Shown piece by piece: positions 26,515-35,261 of a DNA stretch of 64,000 nucleotides; the first letter of the stretch is position 1; every line of letters begins with the position of its first letter. This stretch comes from CAYUYV01 sp964561475. GTDB taxonomy: Bacteria > Pseudomonadota > Alphaproteobacteria > JAJFIK01. Under the pieces are notes generated by a model. That model made no database searches, was not told the DNA's origin, and was given only the letters and a program-made list of their open reading frames with translations. Location of the stretch: positions 1 through 64,000 of the forward strand of contig CAZLPU010000016.1 in the NCBI GenBank assembly GCA_964561475.1, in the 5' to 3' direction. Both the position numbers and the translations under genes were made by a program.

Positions 26515-27372
26515 TCATTGCACCGGGCTTGCGGGAACCGCGTAACCCATGGGGCCGATCAGAGCATTTGCCTCCGGGCTCTGCAGAAAGGCGATGAAAG
26601 CCAGGGCCGCCGGATTGTCCGCGGCCCGGGTGAGGAGGACCGCATCCTGACGGATCGGACTGTGGAGCCTCTCCGGCACCGCCCAATGGCTGCCCTGGCG
26701 CTCCTCCGTGAGGCTGCGCACCTGGGACAGGGCGACAAAGCCCAGCTCCGCATTGCCCGTGGCCACAAGAGCAAAGGCCTGGCCCACATTCTCACCGAAA
26801 ACGATCTTCCCCTTTAGCCGGTCCAGAAGACCAAGAGCCACCAAGGTTTCCCGGGCGGCAAGGCCGTAAGGGGCGAGGTCCGGATTGGCCATGGCGAGGG
26901 CTCTGATCGAGGCATCCTTCAGGACATCCGGAGACCCGGCCCCGATCCGGTCCCGGTCCCGGCTCCATAAGGCAAGCCGCCCGGTGGCATAGGTGAACCG
27001 GGATCCGCTGACCCCAGCCCGGCTTTCTTCAAGGCGGGCCGCCCTGGCCTGATCGGCGGAGAGGAACAGGTCGAAAGGCGCTCCGTGAATGATCTGCACA
27101 TAGAGCTTGCCCGTGGAGCCGGTGGTGACGGTCAGGGTATGGGCCGTTTCCGCCTCGAACCGGGTTTTCAGGACGTCCATGGGTGCGGCGAAGTTGGCCG
27201 CCACGGCCACCACAGCCTGCTCCGCCCGAACCGGCACTACGCTAGAAACAACCAGGGCACCATTAACAAACAGGGCGCCAGAGAGAAAGAGGATGACCGC
27301 CTGGAGCACCCGTCCAGCAAATGGCACCCGGCTCATGACCGGCCGGCTCGCGGGTCTGGTCCCATCAAACAT
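26515..27372 (-). CDS. modA: Molybdate-binding periplasmic protein, ModA-like
   Basis: 285-residue solute-binding protein. A basic leader and a long hydrophobic stretch (about residues 20-50, ending VRAEQ) form an export signal. The mature part starts VVAVAANFAAPMDVL and contains TTGSTGKLYVQI, GAPFDLFLSAD and NPDLAPYGLAA, the oxyanion-binding signature of ModA proteins. It should bind molybdate (or tungstate) in the periplasm. No modB or modC is next to it, so it is an orphan here and must use a permease encoded elsewhere. The start is a GTG-ATG pair at 27375/27372 with AAAGG close by; an ATG at 27336 would give a more usual signal length. Confidence 0.85.
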   Translation of the reverse strand: MFDGTRPASRPVMSRVPFAGRVLQAVILFLSGALFVNGALVVSSVVPVRAEQAVVAVAANFAAPMDVLKTRFEAETAHTLTVTTGSTGKLYVQIIHGAPFDLFLSADQARAARLEESRAGVSGSRFTYATGRLALWSRDRDRIGAGSPDVLKDASIRALAMANPDLAPYGLAARETLVALGLLDRLKGKIVFGENVGQAFALVATGNAELGFVALSQVRSLTEERQGSHWAVPERLHSPIRQDAVLLTRAADNPAALAFIAFLQSPEANALIGPMGYAVPASPVQ

Positions 27373-27466
27373 CACCTTTCAAAGTGTCGCTTAGAAGCAA
27401 GGATTCAGGGGGTAAAATCCAAACTGACATGTACAGGATTTCAGGGTGGCCTGCCAGCCGCCGGGC

Positions 27467-27496
27467 TTGACAGTGCGTTCAACTGCCGACCATATT
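27467..27496 (+). promoter_or_regulatory. Candidate sigma-70 type promoter
   Basis: TTGACA at 27467-27472 and CATATT at 27491-27496, separated by 18 bases, in a stretch clearly lower in GC than its surroundings. It lies about 90 bases upstream of the outer-membrane protein gene. Confidence 0.4.
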
Positions 27497-27583
27497 TTGA
27501 ACCGGTTGCTAACTATCGTTACTACCCGCATTTTTGTTGGTCTTATAGGAAATGTCGGCTCAACGGCATCATACGGAATTGTC

Positions 27584-28273
27584 ATGCGCACACTGAAGAC
27601 TTCCATGGCCTTCATGGCCATTGCACTTGCCCCGGCATCGCTTTTGGCAGACACCGGGTTCCTGAATCTGCCCCTCAAGGACCGGCTGGCCCTCAGCCTT
27701 TCTGTCGGCACGACGGGCATTGGCCCGGAACTCCAGTACAAGGCAACCGACCGGCTGGTGCTGCGGACGGGGTACAATTTCCTGCGCTACGATACCGATG
27801 ACGACATCGACGATATCGACTACGAGGCAGAGCTGCGCGCGTCGACCTTCCATATCGCGGCGGATTATCATCCGTTCAAGAACAGCTTTTTTCTGTCTGG
27901 CGGCGCCTATATCGGCGGAAAGTCAGTCAATCTCGACGGTAATGTAAACGAGCCGGTGGAGATCGGCGATCAGACCTTCACACCGGCAGAGGTCGGCACC
28001 TTGACCGGTGAGGTGGACCTGCGCACGGTCGCGCCCTTTACGGGTCTTGGGTACAATAATGCCTTCAGCGGCAGCCCGTTCGCGGTCAAAGTGATGGCCG
28101 GCGTCATTTTCACGGGCAGCCCGGAGGCGACGCTTTCCTCCAGGGGCGGGACGCTGTCCTCGGATCCGACATTGCAGGCCGAACTGAACCAGGAAGAACA
28201 GAACCTTGAGGACGATCTCGAGGACTTCCAATTCTATCCCCTGCTCTCGCTCGGTTTCGGCTACCGGTTCTGA
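27584..28273 (+). CDS. OmpW/OmpA-like outer-membrane beta-barrel protein
   Basis: 229 residues. A signal peptide (MRTLKTSMAFMAIALAPASLLA) is followed by DTGFLN and a succession of alternating amphipathic strands (SLSVGTTGIGPELQYK, LRTGYNFLRYD, FHIAADYHPF, FFLSGGAYIGG), ending in the C-terminal phenylalanine of GYRF needed for insertion by the Bam machinery. This is a small barrel of about eight strands. A long acidic insert (EEQNLEDDLEDFQ) precedes the last strand. Function is unknown; it could be a porin-like or structural protein. The start at 27584 has a weak GGA site; the preceding in-frame sequence is AT-rich promoter-like DNA, not coding. Confidence 0.8.
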   Translation: MRTLKTSMAFMAIALAPASLLADTGFLNLPLKDRLALSLSVGTTGIGPELQYKATDRLVLRTGYNFLRYDTDDDIDDIDYEAELRASTFHIAADYHPFKNSFFLSGGAYIGGKSVNLDGNVNEPVEIGDQTFTPAEVGTLTGEVDLRTVAPFTGLGYNNAFSGSPFAVKVMAGVIFTGSPEATLSSRGGTLSSDPTLQAELNQEEQNLEDDLEDFQFYPLLSLGFGYRF

Positions 28274-28285
28274 CAAAGCTTCCGT

Positions 28286-28303
28286 CGGTTTGGGGTCAAA
28301 CCG
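28286..28303 (+). terminator. Hairpin after barrel gene
   Basis: CGGTTTG-GGGT-CAAACCG, 7-base stem, 12 bases after the stop at 28273. No T-run follows; it may protect the mRNA end, with the stronger terminator at 28429 completing termination. Confidence 0.4.
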
Positions 28304-28384
28304 TTTGGGCAGCCAGCGCTAAGCCGGGCAGGTTGGGATCTGGCACAACCCGGATCCCACCTCCCCTGACCAATTGAGACATTT

Positions 28385-28434
28385 GACCACCAAGGATCTC
28401 GACCACCCGGGACCTCTGACCACCAGGGACCTCC
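28385..28434. repeat. 16-17 bp tandem repeat, 3 copies
   Basis: GACCACCAAGGATCTC, GACCACCCGGGACCTCT and GACCACCAGGGACCTCC follow one another. The last copy forms the left arm of the terminator at 28429. The unit resembles that of the array at 57513. Confidence 0.8.
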
Positions 28435-28461
28435 AAGCGGCAGCGCTTCGGAGGTTTTTTT
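28429..28461 (+). terminator. Strong rho-independent terminator
   Basis: ACCTCC-AAGCG pairs with CGCTT-(C)-GGAGGT around the loop GCAG, and a run of T follows to 28461. It ends transcription of the barrel gene before the MATE gene. Confidence 0.8.
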
Positions 28462-28556
28462 GTCTCTGATCCGCCGCTGCCTCGCCCTCGACGGCGTTTC
28501 TTTTATGCACCTCTCCGACCCAGGCCCATACCTCCCAAGGCCGTTTCTTCTATACG

Positions 28557-29993
28557 ATGACGCCCATGACGCTTATGCAGCCAGCACACATCCCCCCGGT
28601 CACCCCGCCCAACGCCCCCTGGCGAACCGAACTCGGGCCGTTCCTGCGCATCGGCATTCCCATGGGGCTGACCCAGCTGCTCCAGTTTTCTTTCGTCATT
28701 GTCGATGTGCTGATGATCGGCCGACTTGGTCCGGATCATCTGGCTGCCTCCGGCGTGGGCGGCATGGTGTGGTTCGCCATGTGGGTGGTTTGCGCGGGAC
28801 CGATCATTGCCGTGGGGCCGCTGATCTCCCAGGCCATTGGCGCGGACCCGGACAATGTCACCGATGTGCGCCATTCGGTGCGCATGGGCCTGTGGGCCGC
28901 GGGCCTCAGTGCGCCGATCGGCTTTGTGGTCTTCTTCTTCGCGGACCAAATCATCATGGCCCTGGGTCAGCCCTCTGAACTTGCCGCCATGGCCCGGGCC
29001 TTTGCCCTCTCCCTGACCCTGGTGCTTCCCCTCTCCCTGGGCACCATGATCCTGCGGGTGTTCCTGGCACCGTTGACCATGACCCAGATTCCGCTGGTGA
29101 TCATTGCGGTTGCATCTCTGCTTAATGCGCTCCTGAACTATGTTTTCATCTTCGGAAATTGGGGGGCGCCCCGGCTTGAACTGGTCGGAGCGGGTCTCGC
29201 ATCGGTCCTGTCCGAGGCTTTCAAGGTTCTGGCCTTGCTCATTTATATCCGCTGGGACCGCCGCTCCCGCCGTTTCCATCTGTTCCGGGACTTCTTTGCC
29301 CCCCAATGGGACCGGTTGCGGGAGATCGCCCGGCTGGGCTGGCCGATTACCGTTGAGATTGCACTCTGGAACTATCTCAACATTTCCGCGTTATTTCTTA
29401 TGGGCCAAGTCGGCGTCCATGAAATGGCAGCGTTCCAGGTGGCCCGGAACAATGTCGCCGCCGTTGCCGTGATGTTGCCATTGGGTCTTAGCGGTGCCGG
29501 CGCCGTCAGGGTCGGTCTCGCTGCTGGTGCCCGCGACCAGGGCCGGGTGCGCCAAGCCAGCCTGATCGCCATCATGATCACACCCATGGCCGCCCTGTTG
29601 ATTGCCGTGCCGTGCATTGTCTGGCCCGAAACTATTGGTGCGTTCTATCTTGATCCGAACAAACCCGAGAATGGGAGCGTCCTCGATTTACTCGCGGTGT
29701 TCCTGCCCATTGCCGGCCTCTTTTCGTTGCTGGACACGGTGCAGTTCACGGTGGCGAGCTGTCTGCGAGCCCTCAAGGATGTACGAATGCTGATGATCCT
29801 TTCCGCCGCCTGTTACTGGCTCGTGGGCTTTCCCCTGGCGGCATATATGGGGCTCTATACATCCTTAGGTGCCTATGGCGTCTGGTGGGGGCTGATGGCA
29901 GGCCTTGCCACTGGATGTGTGGTTCTCGCCCTGCGGCTGTGGCTGCTCATCCGCCCACGGCAGGATCCTGAGCCCGCCCCTTGTGTTCCCTGA
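28557..29993 (+). CDS. MATE family multidrug/Na+ antiporter
   Basis: 478-residue protein with about twelve hydrophobic helices in two similar halves, the pattern of MATE exporters. It has family-typical stretches (VIVDVLMIGRLGPDHLAASG, GPIIAVGPLISQAIG, LEAFxx-type loop, PLGLSGAGAVRVG) including the Gly/Ala-rich second-half repeat. It would export cationic organic compounds or drugs in exchange for Na+ or H+ across the inner membrane. No ribosome site is obvious before the ATG at 28557 or the in-frame ATG at 28566. It follows a strong terminator and so has its own promoter. It is not clearly linked to the phosphonate genes, which start 535 bases on. Confidence 0.88.
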   Translation: MTPMTLMQPAHIPPVTPPNAPWRTELGPFLRIGIPMGLTQLLQFSFVIVDVLMIGRLGPDHLAASGVGGMVWFAMWVVCAGPIIAVGPLISQAIGADPDNVTDVRHSVRMGLWAAGLSAPIGFVVFFFADQIIMALGQPSELAAMARAFALSLTLVLPLSLGTMILRVFLAPLTMTQIPLVIIAVASLLNALLNYVFIFGNWGAPRLELVGAGLASVLSEAFKVLALLIYIRWDRRSRRFHLFRDFFAPQWDRLREIARLGWPITVEIALWNYLNISALFLMGQVGVHEMAAFQVARNNVAAVAVMLPLGLSGAGAVRVGLAAGARDQGRVRQASLIAIMITPMAALLIAVPCIVWPETIGAFYLDPNKPENGSVLDLLAVFLPIAGLFSLLDTVQFTVASCLRALKDVRMLMILSAACYWLVGFPLAAYMGLYTSLGAYGVWWGLMAGLATGCVVLALRLWLLIRPRQDPEPAPCVP

Positions 29994-30528
29994 ACGGACG
30001 AGGCCCACGCGAAGTTTGCAAAATTTGTGAAACGTTCAAACACCCGGGATTTCAAGCTCCAGAGTGTTATCCATTGTGCATATTCATCACGATCCCATAC
30101 CAATCACGGGTAAACATTCCTGTTTCTTTCACGGGATGATCCGCTTGCGCACGCAAACATCACCGCACCCCAAAGAGGAGAACACCAGCCCCCATGCCTG
30201 CCTTGCATCAGACGTCCTCCGTCAAAGGAATATTGAATCGAGGATCGGCACTTAAGGAGGGCAAGGGCAGTCTCCGCCGGACCTCACCGCAAGCTGCATT
30301 GAACCGGGAAAGCGCGCCTGCCGCGCCCACTCCCTTCCGGAACCGGAACAAGTGTATTCAACACTGCCTGCCGCAACCAAAGCGAGGCAATGGGACCAAA
30401 CCTGCCATGAAGCGATCAATAAAACTTCACAAAACCCGGGACACTGCCAAGGTATATCACGGGTGCACGTCGTAAAATGGCGGGTACGGTAAAACCAGAG
30501 CAGATGGCATGTCCGCACGGAGGCAGTC
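29994..30528. other. Leader region of phn genes
   Basis: 535 bases without a supported gene. Two short open frames (30064-30255, 30194-30475) lack suitable ribosome sites and normal codon use. AT-rich stretches near 30060-30130 and 30410-30490 are promoter candidates. ATCACGGGT occurs at 30103 and 30456, with TCACGGG also at 30129. I did not find a clear Pho box. Confidence 0.45.
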
Positions 30529-31011
30529 TTGACAGCCCATGATCCCGGCGATGCTGCCGGACATCACAGTATTGCGGCCCGTCAACGTTGGATGTCCGTC
30601 CTGGCACGGTCGCGTTATGAGGACCTTGCGGACAATTGGTCCGCCCTCTCCCTAATGCCGGAGTATCGGGTTCTGCGGGGTCCGGAACCGGGGCTGGTCA
30701 TGACAAGAGGGCGCATTGGCGGCACCGGTAATCCCTTCAATCTTGGCGAAATGACGGTCACCCGCTGTAGTGTGCAGCTCGGGAATGGGCTCATCGGTCA
30801 TGCTTATGTTCCAGGCCGCTCAAAGCCCCATGCTCTTACCGCAGCCCTGATTGACGCGCTCATGCAAGGGGCGGATGCGGATCATCTTGAAGCCGTCCTT
30901 ATCGCCCCTTTGGCCGCCATTCTTCAGGCTGAAAGAGACAAGGGCGCCAGAAAGGCCGCCGCGACCAAAGTCGACTTCTTCACCATGGCCCGGACGACAA
31001 CGCCGAAATGA
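30529..31011 (+). CDS. phnG: C-P lyase subunit PhnG
   Basis: 160 residues from a TTG start with GGAGG 5 bases upstream; no ATG in frame gives the full domain. The conserved block GNPFNLGEMTVTRCSVQLG and GHAYVPGRSKPHA identifies PhnG. It is a small subunit of the PhnGHIJ carbon-phosphorus lyase core, which acts in the cytoplasm to turn phosphonates into ribose-linked intermediates and then break the C-P bond. With PhnI, PhnG helps displace adenine from ATP by the phosphonate to give a 5-triphosphoribosyl phosphonate. It is first of seven tightly packed genes, phnGHIJKLM. Confidence 0.93.
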   Translation: MTAHDPGDAAGHHSIAARQRWMSVLARSRYEDLADNWSALSLMPEYRVLRGPEPGLVMTRGRIGGTGNPFNLGEMTVTRCSVQLGNGLIGHAYVPGRSKPHALTAALIDALMQGADADHLEAVLIAPLAAILQAERDKGARKAAATKVDFFTMARTTTPK

Positions 31012-31022
31012 GGGAGACGGAC

Positions 31023-31613
31023 ATGGCGGTATCCCATCCATTGACCGGTGGTTTCTCTAACGCAGCCCTGGACGCCCAGAAAGCCTTCCGTACCCTGCTT
31101 GAAGCCTGGGCGCGGCCCGGTACCCGCGCCGTGCTGTCTGGACTTGGCGAGACACCATCCTCCCTTGACGAAGCCAGCGCCATCATCGCTCTCACCCTGA
31201 TTGATCAGGATACACCGGTATGGCTTTCCCCCCATTGTCTTGGTTCGGCGGATTGGCTGCGCTTCCATTGCGGCTGTCCCATCAGAGACGAGCGGGGTGC
31301 TGCCGCTTTTGCTTTCCTGCATGCCGATGAACTTGATGACATTCAGGACTTCAATCCGGGCACGGCCATTGCACCGGACGAGGGGGCAACCCTTGTTCTG
31401 CATACTGCCGGTTTGGATTGGGGTCTGCCCGTGACCCTGACCGGCCCTGGCATAAAAGATGCCCGCACCGCCCGTCCCCTGGGTCTGCCAAGGGCATTCT
31501 GGGGGCAGCGCGCAGGGCTAGCGCGGCTTTACCCCGCCGGCCTTGACGTGATCATGACCAGCGGGTCGGAGGCCATGTGCCTGCCCCGTACCACAAAAGT
31601 TCACTGGGAGTAG
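31023..31613 (+). CDS. phnH: C-P lyase subunit PhnH
   Basis: 196 residues. I chose ATG 31023, preceded by GGGAGACGGAC, over the overlapping ATG at 31008. The N-terminal HPLTGGFSNAALDAQKAFR is the typical PhnH opening; the later GLPVTLTGPGIKDARTARP and GLDVIMTSGSEAMCLPRTT are also characteristic. PhnH is a dimer-forming subunit of the PhnGHIJ complex with a fold related to PLP transferases but no cofactor, and is needed for the first step of phosphonate activation. It begins 11 bases after phnG. Length is normal for the family. Confidence 0.93.
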   Translation: MAVSHPLTGGFSNAALDAQKAFRTLLEAWARPGTRAVLSGLGETPSSLDEASAIIALTLIDQDTPVWLSPHCLGSADWLRFHCGCPIRDERGAAAFAFLHADELDDIQDFNPGTAIAPDEGATLVLHTAGLDWGLPVTLTGPGIKDARTARPLGLPRAFWGQRAGLARLYPAGLDVIMTSGSEAMCLPRTTKVHWE

Positions 31614-31619
31614 CGCGCC

Positions 31620-32777
31620 ATGGCCTATGTCGCGACCAAGGGCGGCGAAAAGGCGATTGCCGCCGCCCACGCCTATCTGGATGAAGTGCGCCGGGGCGAT
31701 CCGGCGGTGGCGGAACTGACCATTGATCAGATCCGGGAACAGATGCCCAGGGCCGTGGACCGGGTCATGGGGGAAGGGTCCTGCTATGACCGGGATCTGG
31801 CGGCCCTGGCCATCAAGCAGGCCATGGGCGATCTTCCCGAGGCGGTCTTTCTCCTGCGCGCCTACCGGACCACCCTGCCCCGCTTCGGCGCAACCTTGCC
31901 CATGGACACCCAATCCATGGCCGTGCGGCGCCGGGTTTCGGCAGCCTACAAAGACCTGCCCGGAGGACAGATTCTGGGCCCCACGTTCGATTACACCCAC
32001 CGACTGCTTAATTTCAAGCTGGCAGCGGACGGCAACGATCCCCAGCCTGCGGCCATGGCCAGCGATCCGCTCCCTGAAAAGCTGCCGACCATTGCGGACA
32101 CGATGCGCTCGGACGATCTTCTGGAAAATCCGGTCAGTGACGATCAATCCTCCTCACAGGAGGCGCAACCCTATGATCTGACCCGCCAGCCCATGCGCTT
32201 TCCCGCCGGCCGGGACCAGCGGCTCCAGGCGCTGGCCCGGGGGGATGAAGGGTTCCTTCTGGGTACCGCCTATTCCACCATGCGCGGTTTCGGCTCGACC
32301 CATCCCCTCTGCGGTGAAATCCGCATGGGGGAAGCCGCCATTGAATTTGCGCCCGAAGAGCTTGGCTTCCCTGTGCATATTGCCGATGTGACGGTCACGG
32401 AATGCCAAATGATTGCCACACCCCATTCCGACGGGGAAACGCCTCCGCGCCTGACCCTGGGCTATGGCCTCGTATTCGGTCACGCGGAGCGCAAGGCCAT
32501 GTCCATGGCCATTGCGGACCGGGCTTTGAGGGGCCGGGAACTGGGCAAGGAGCCCGCCTTCCCCGTGGAGGATGAGGAATTCATGCTCTATCACAGCGAC
32601 AATCTGGAAGCCGCCGGCTTCGTGGAGCATCTCAAACTGCCCCATTATGTGGACTTCCAGGCCAGTCTCCAGAACCTGCGCCACCAACGCAAGCGCTGGG
32701 AAGATCAGAAAGCGGCCCTCGATGCCGGCTCCTCCCGGGACACTCCGTCCGGCGGCGGAAAGGAGCCCCACAAATGA
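31620..32777 (+). CDS. phnI: C-P lyase subunit PhnI
   Basis: 385 residues, starting MAYVATKGGEKAIAAAHAYL as PhnI proteins do, with further conserved stretches (GSCYDRDLAALAIKQAMGD, SDNLEAAGFVEHLKLPHYVDFQ). PhnI is the catalytic subunit of nucleoside hydrolase type that, with PhnGHL, swaps the adenine of ATP for methylphosphonate or another phosphonate. Length (about 360 in E. coli) is normal apart from a Ser/Gly/Lys tail. Its stop overlaps phnJ (ATGA), indicating translational coupling. Cytoplasmic. Confidence 0.94.
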   Translation: MAYVATKGGEKAIAAAHAYLDEVRRGDPAVAELTIDQIREQMPRAVDRVMGEGSCYDRDLAALAIKQAMGDLPEAVFLLRAYRTTLPRFGATLPMDTQSMAVRRRVSAAYKDLPGGQILGPTFDYTHRLLNFKLAADGNDPQPAAMASDPLPEKLPTIADTMRSDDLLENPVSDDQSSSQEAQPYDLTRQPMRFPAGRDQRLQALARGDEGFLLGTAYSTMRGFGSTHPLCGEIRMGEAAIEFAPEELGFPVHIADVTVTECQMIATPHSDGETPPRLTLGYGLVFGHAERKAMSMAIADRALRGRELGKEPAFPVEDEEFMLYHSDNLEAAGFVEHLKLPHYVDFQASLQNLRHQRKRWEDQKAALDAGSSRDTPSGGGKEPHK

Positions 32778-33733
32778 TCAGTCAGGATAGGATCGCAAGG
32801 CAGAATAAGGTGATGGGGCAGGATGGCTCCATGGGGGATGACAGCCTTCCCGCTACGGAAGAAGGCTATAACTTCGCCTATCTGGACGAGGCCACCAAGC
32901 GGATGATCCGCAGGGTGATCCTGAAGGCTCTGGCGGTACCCGGTTATCAGGTCCCATTCGGATCGCGGGAAATGCCCATGCCCTATGGCTGGGGCACCGG
33001 CGGTGTCCAGCTCACCGCCTCCCTGATCGGCCCCGGTGATGTCTTCAAATGTATCGATCAAGGGGCGGACGACACCACGAATGCGGTCTCGATCAAGGCA
33101 TTTTTCCGGCGTGTTGCCGATGTTCCCGGAACGGAGGACACCGCTTCTGCCACCATCATCCAGACCCGCCACAGGGTACCGGAAGTCCCCCTGACGGAAG
33201 GCCAGATCCTCGTCTATCAGGTCCCCATGCCCGAACCCTTGCGGATGCTGGAGCCGCGGGAGCAGGAGACCCGGGCCATGCATGGCTATGAGGAATACGG
33301 CCTTCAGTATGTCGCGCTCTATGAGGATGTGACCTATTCCGGGCGCATCTCGTCCATGGCCGGTTATCCGGTGAAGACAAACTTCCGCCATGTGATGACA
33401 CCGTCGCCCATTCCAAGCTACGACAATCCGAAACTCCATCAGTGTCAGGCCATTCAGTTGTTCGGCGCCGGGCGGGAGAAGCGGATCTACGCCGTGCCAC
33501 CCTATACGGATGTCCGCAGTCTGGATTTCGAGGACAAGCCATTCACCATCCAAAGCTGGACCCTGCCCTGCGCCCTGTGCGGATCCCGGGAAAGCTACCT
33601 GGATGAGGTGGTGATCGATGACCAGGGCGGCCGCATGTATGTTTGCTCGGACACGAATTATTGCGCCAACCGCCGCGCACGTGGATTTCGAGGCCCAGCC
33701 ATGATCTCCAGTGACGGGAATCCCATGCCATGA
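32774..33733 (+). CDS. phnJ: Carbon-phosphorus lyase PhnJ
   Basis: 319 residues. This is the radical S-adenosylmethionine enzyme that breaks the C-P bond of 5-phosphoribosyl phosphonate. Four cysteines, Cys266, Cys269, Cys291 and Cys297 (PCALCG, CSDTNYC), have the same 3/22/6 spacing as the E. coli set, in which three hold the [4Fe-4S] cluster and the fourth is the thiyl-radical residue. The glycine-containing MAGYPVKTNFRH region is also conserved. The first 20 residues are a non-conserved extension. It starts in an ATGA overlap with phnI and ends in one with phnK. All key residues are intact, so the pathway should be functional. Confidence 0.95.
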   Translation: MISQDRIARQNKVMGQDGSMGDDSLPATEEGYNFAYLDEATKRMIRRVILKALAVPGYQVPFGSREMPMPYGWGTGGVQLTASLIGPGDVFKCIDQGADDTTNAVSIKAFFRRVADVPGTEDTASATIIQTRHRVPEVPLTEGQILVYQVPMPEPLRMLEPREQETRAMHGYEEYGLQYVALYEDVTYSGRISSMAGYPVKTNFRHVMTPSPIPSYDNPKLHQCQAIQLFGAGREKRIYAVPPYTDVRSLDFEDKPFTIQSWTLPCALCGSRESYLDEVVIDDQGGRMYVCSDTNYCANRRARGFRGPAMISSDGNPMP

Positions 33734-34545
33734 ACGCCGGGCCCCATTCAACCCAGGTTCAAAGGTCGTGTGATGACGACCAGTTGATCCTCCGTGCAGA
33801 TCAGGTCGGCAAACGCTTCGGTCTGGTGACGGCCTGCCAGGATGTCAGCTTCGACCTGCACCGGGGCGAAGTGATTGGCATTGTCGGCGAGAGCGGATCC
33901 GGCAAGACCACCCTGCTGCGCTGCCTTGCAGGGCTTCTTCCGCCCACGGTGGGCCGCGTCCTGTTCCAGGACGAAAACGGCGCGGCGCTGGATCTCAACG
34001 CCCTCAACGAACCGGACCGGCGGCGTCTGCGCCGGGAAGCTTTCGGCTTTGTTCACCAGAATCCCAGAGACGGCTTGCGTGGCTGGATTTCCGCGGGCGG
34101 AAACATTGCCGAACCATTGCTCAACCTCGGCGACCGCCACTATGAAACCATGCGCCGGGCCGCCCTCGAGTGGATGGAGCGTGTGGAACTGGATACACAG
34201 CGGATCGATCATCGCCCTGCACAATTTTCCGGCGGCATGCAGCAGCGGGTTCAGATTGCCCGCAGCCTGATACACGGTCCACGGATCGTCTTCATGGACG
34301 AACCGACCGGCGGCCTTGATGTCTCCGTTCAGGCCCGCCTTCTCGATACCCTGCGCAATCTCGTGCGCACCTTGTCCCTTTCCGCGATCATCGTGACCCA
34401 TGATTTGGGCGTTGCCCGCCTTCTGGCAGACCGTCTGATCGTCATGAAGGATGGCCGCGTTGTTGAAACAGGGATTACGGATCAGGTCCTTGACGATCCT
34501 CAGCATGCCTATACTCAACTTCTCGTCTCAGCGGTGTTGCACTGA
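33730..34545 (+). CDS. phnK: C-P lyase ATP-binding subunit PhnK
   Basis: 271-residue ABC-type ATPase: Walker A GESGSGKTT, signature SGGMQQRVQIARSL, Walker B IVFMDEPTGGLD and switch His in VTHDLGV. In the C-P lyase complex PhnK is not a transporter subunit; it binds the PhnGHIJ core through PhnJ and its ATP turnover drives the catalytic cycle. An N-terminal extension of about 18 residues precedes the usual start. The gene overlaps phnJ by ATGA and phnL by TGATG, so stoichiometric translation is likely. Confidence 0.93.
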   Translation: MNAGPHSTQVQRSCDDDQLILRADQVGKRFGLVTACQDVSFDLHRGEVIGIVGESGSGKTTLLRCLAGLLPPTVGRVLFQDENGAALDLNALNEPDRRRLRREAFGFVHQNPRDGLRGWISAGGNIAEPLLNLGDRHYETMRRAALEWMERVELDTQRIDHRPAQFSGGMQQRVQIARSLIHGPRIVFMDEPTGGLDVSVQARLLDTLRNLVRTLSLSAIIVTHDLGVARLLADRLIVMKDGRVVETGITDQVLDDPQHAYTQLLVSAVLH

Positions 34546-35252
34546 TGGCTGAACCAATCCTCGAAGCGCGCGCCTTGGACAAGAGCTTTGTGCTGCACAA
34601 TCAAGGGGGTGTGCAGATCCACGTGTTCGATGGTCTCAATCTTGTGGTTGAGCCAGGAGAATGCGTGGTTCTCTCGGGGCCGTCCGGTACCGGAAAATCC
34701 ACCCTGATGCGGGCCATCTACGGCAACTATCTCATCAGCGAGGGCTCCTTGACCCTGCGCCACCGGGGAACACCCATCGACCTTGCCGGGATTGATCCCG
34801 GACCACTACGGAGGATCCGACGGGAGACCATGGGCTATGTGTCCCAGTTCCTCCGGGTGATCCCACGGGTCGCGACCATCGATCTGGTCATGGAACCCAT
34901 GATGCTTCAGGGGGCTGACGAGGCATTGAGCCGTGACCGGGCACAAGACCTCCTGACCCGGCTCAATCTGCCCCGGGGCCATTGGGATCTTCCCCCGGCG
35001 ACCTTTTCTGGCGGGGAGCAGCAACGGGTGAATGTGGCCCGGGGCTTCGGTCCGGTCTTTCCCTTGATGCTCCTGGATGAACCCACCGCCTCCCTCGATG
35101 CGGTCAATCGGGATGTGGTCATCGACTTGATCCGGGAGCGTCTGAAAAGCGGCGCCGCCGTGATCGGCATTTTCCACGACCAGGCGGTCCGCGAAGCCCT
35201 TGAAGCCCGGATTTTCGACATGACCGCTTTCCGTCCTGCGCCAGAAAAATGA
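34545..35252 (+). CDS. phnL: C-P lyase ATP-binding subunit PhnL
   Basis: 235-residue ABC-type ATPase with Walker A GPSGTGKSTL, signature FSGGEQQRVNVARG, Walker B LMLLDEPTASLD and the His switch in IFHDQAV. PhnL supports the first, ATP-consuming step of phosphonate activation and joins PhnK as a heterodimer on the C-P lyase core. Its opening (ARALDKSFVLHNQGGVQI) is typical of PhnL, not of transporter ATPases. It overlaps phnK by one base; phnM follows 9 bases on. Confidence 0.93.
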   Translation: MAEPILEARALDKSFVLHNQGGVQIHVFDGLNLVVEPGECVVLSGPSGTGKSTLMRAIYGNYLISEGSLTLRHRGTPIDLAGIDPGPLRRIRRETMGYVSQFLRVIPRVATIDLVMEPMMLQGADEALSRDRAQDLLTRLNLPRGHWDLPPATFSGGEQQRVNVARGFGPVFPLMLLDEPTASLDAVNRDVVIDLIRERLKSGAAVIGIFHDQAVREALEARIFDMTAFRPAPEK

Positions 35253-35261
35253 GACCACGCC

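Noticed and set aside
30194..30475. 93-codon frame in the phn leader
   Set aside because: The nearest GAGGAG is 16 bases from its ATG, codon use is unlike neighbours and the peptide resembles nothing known.
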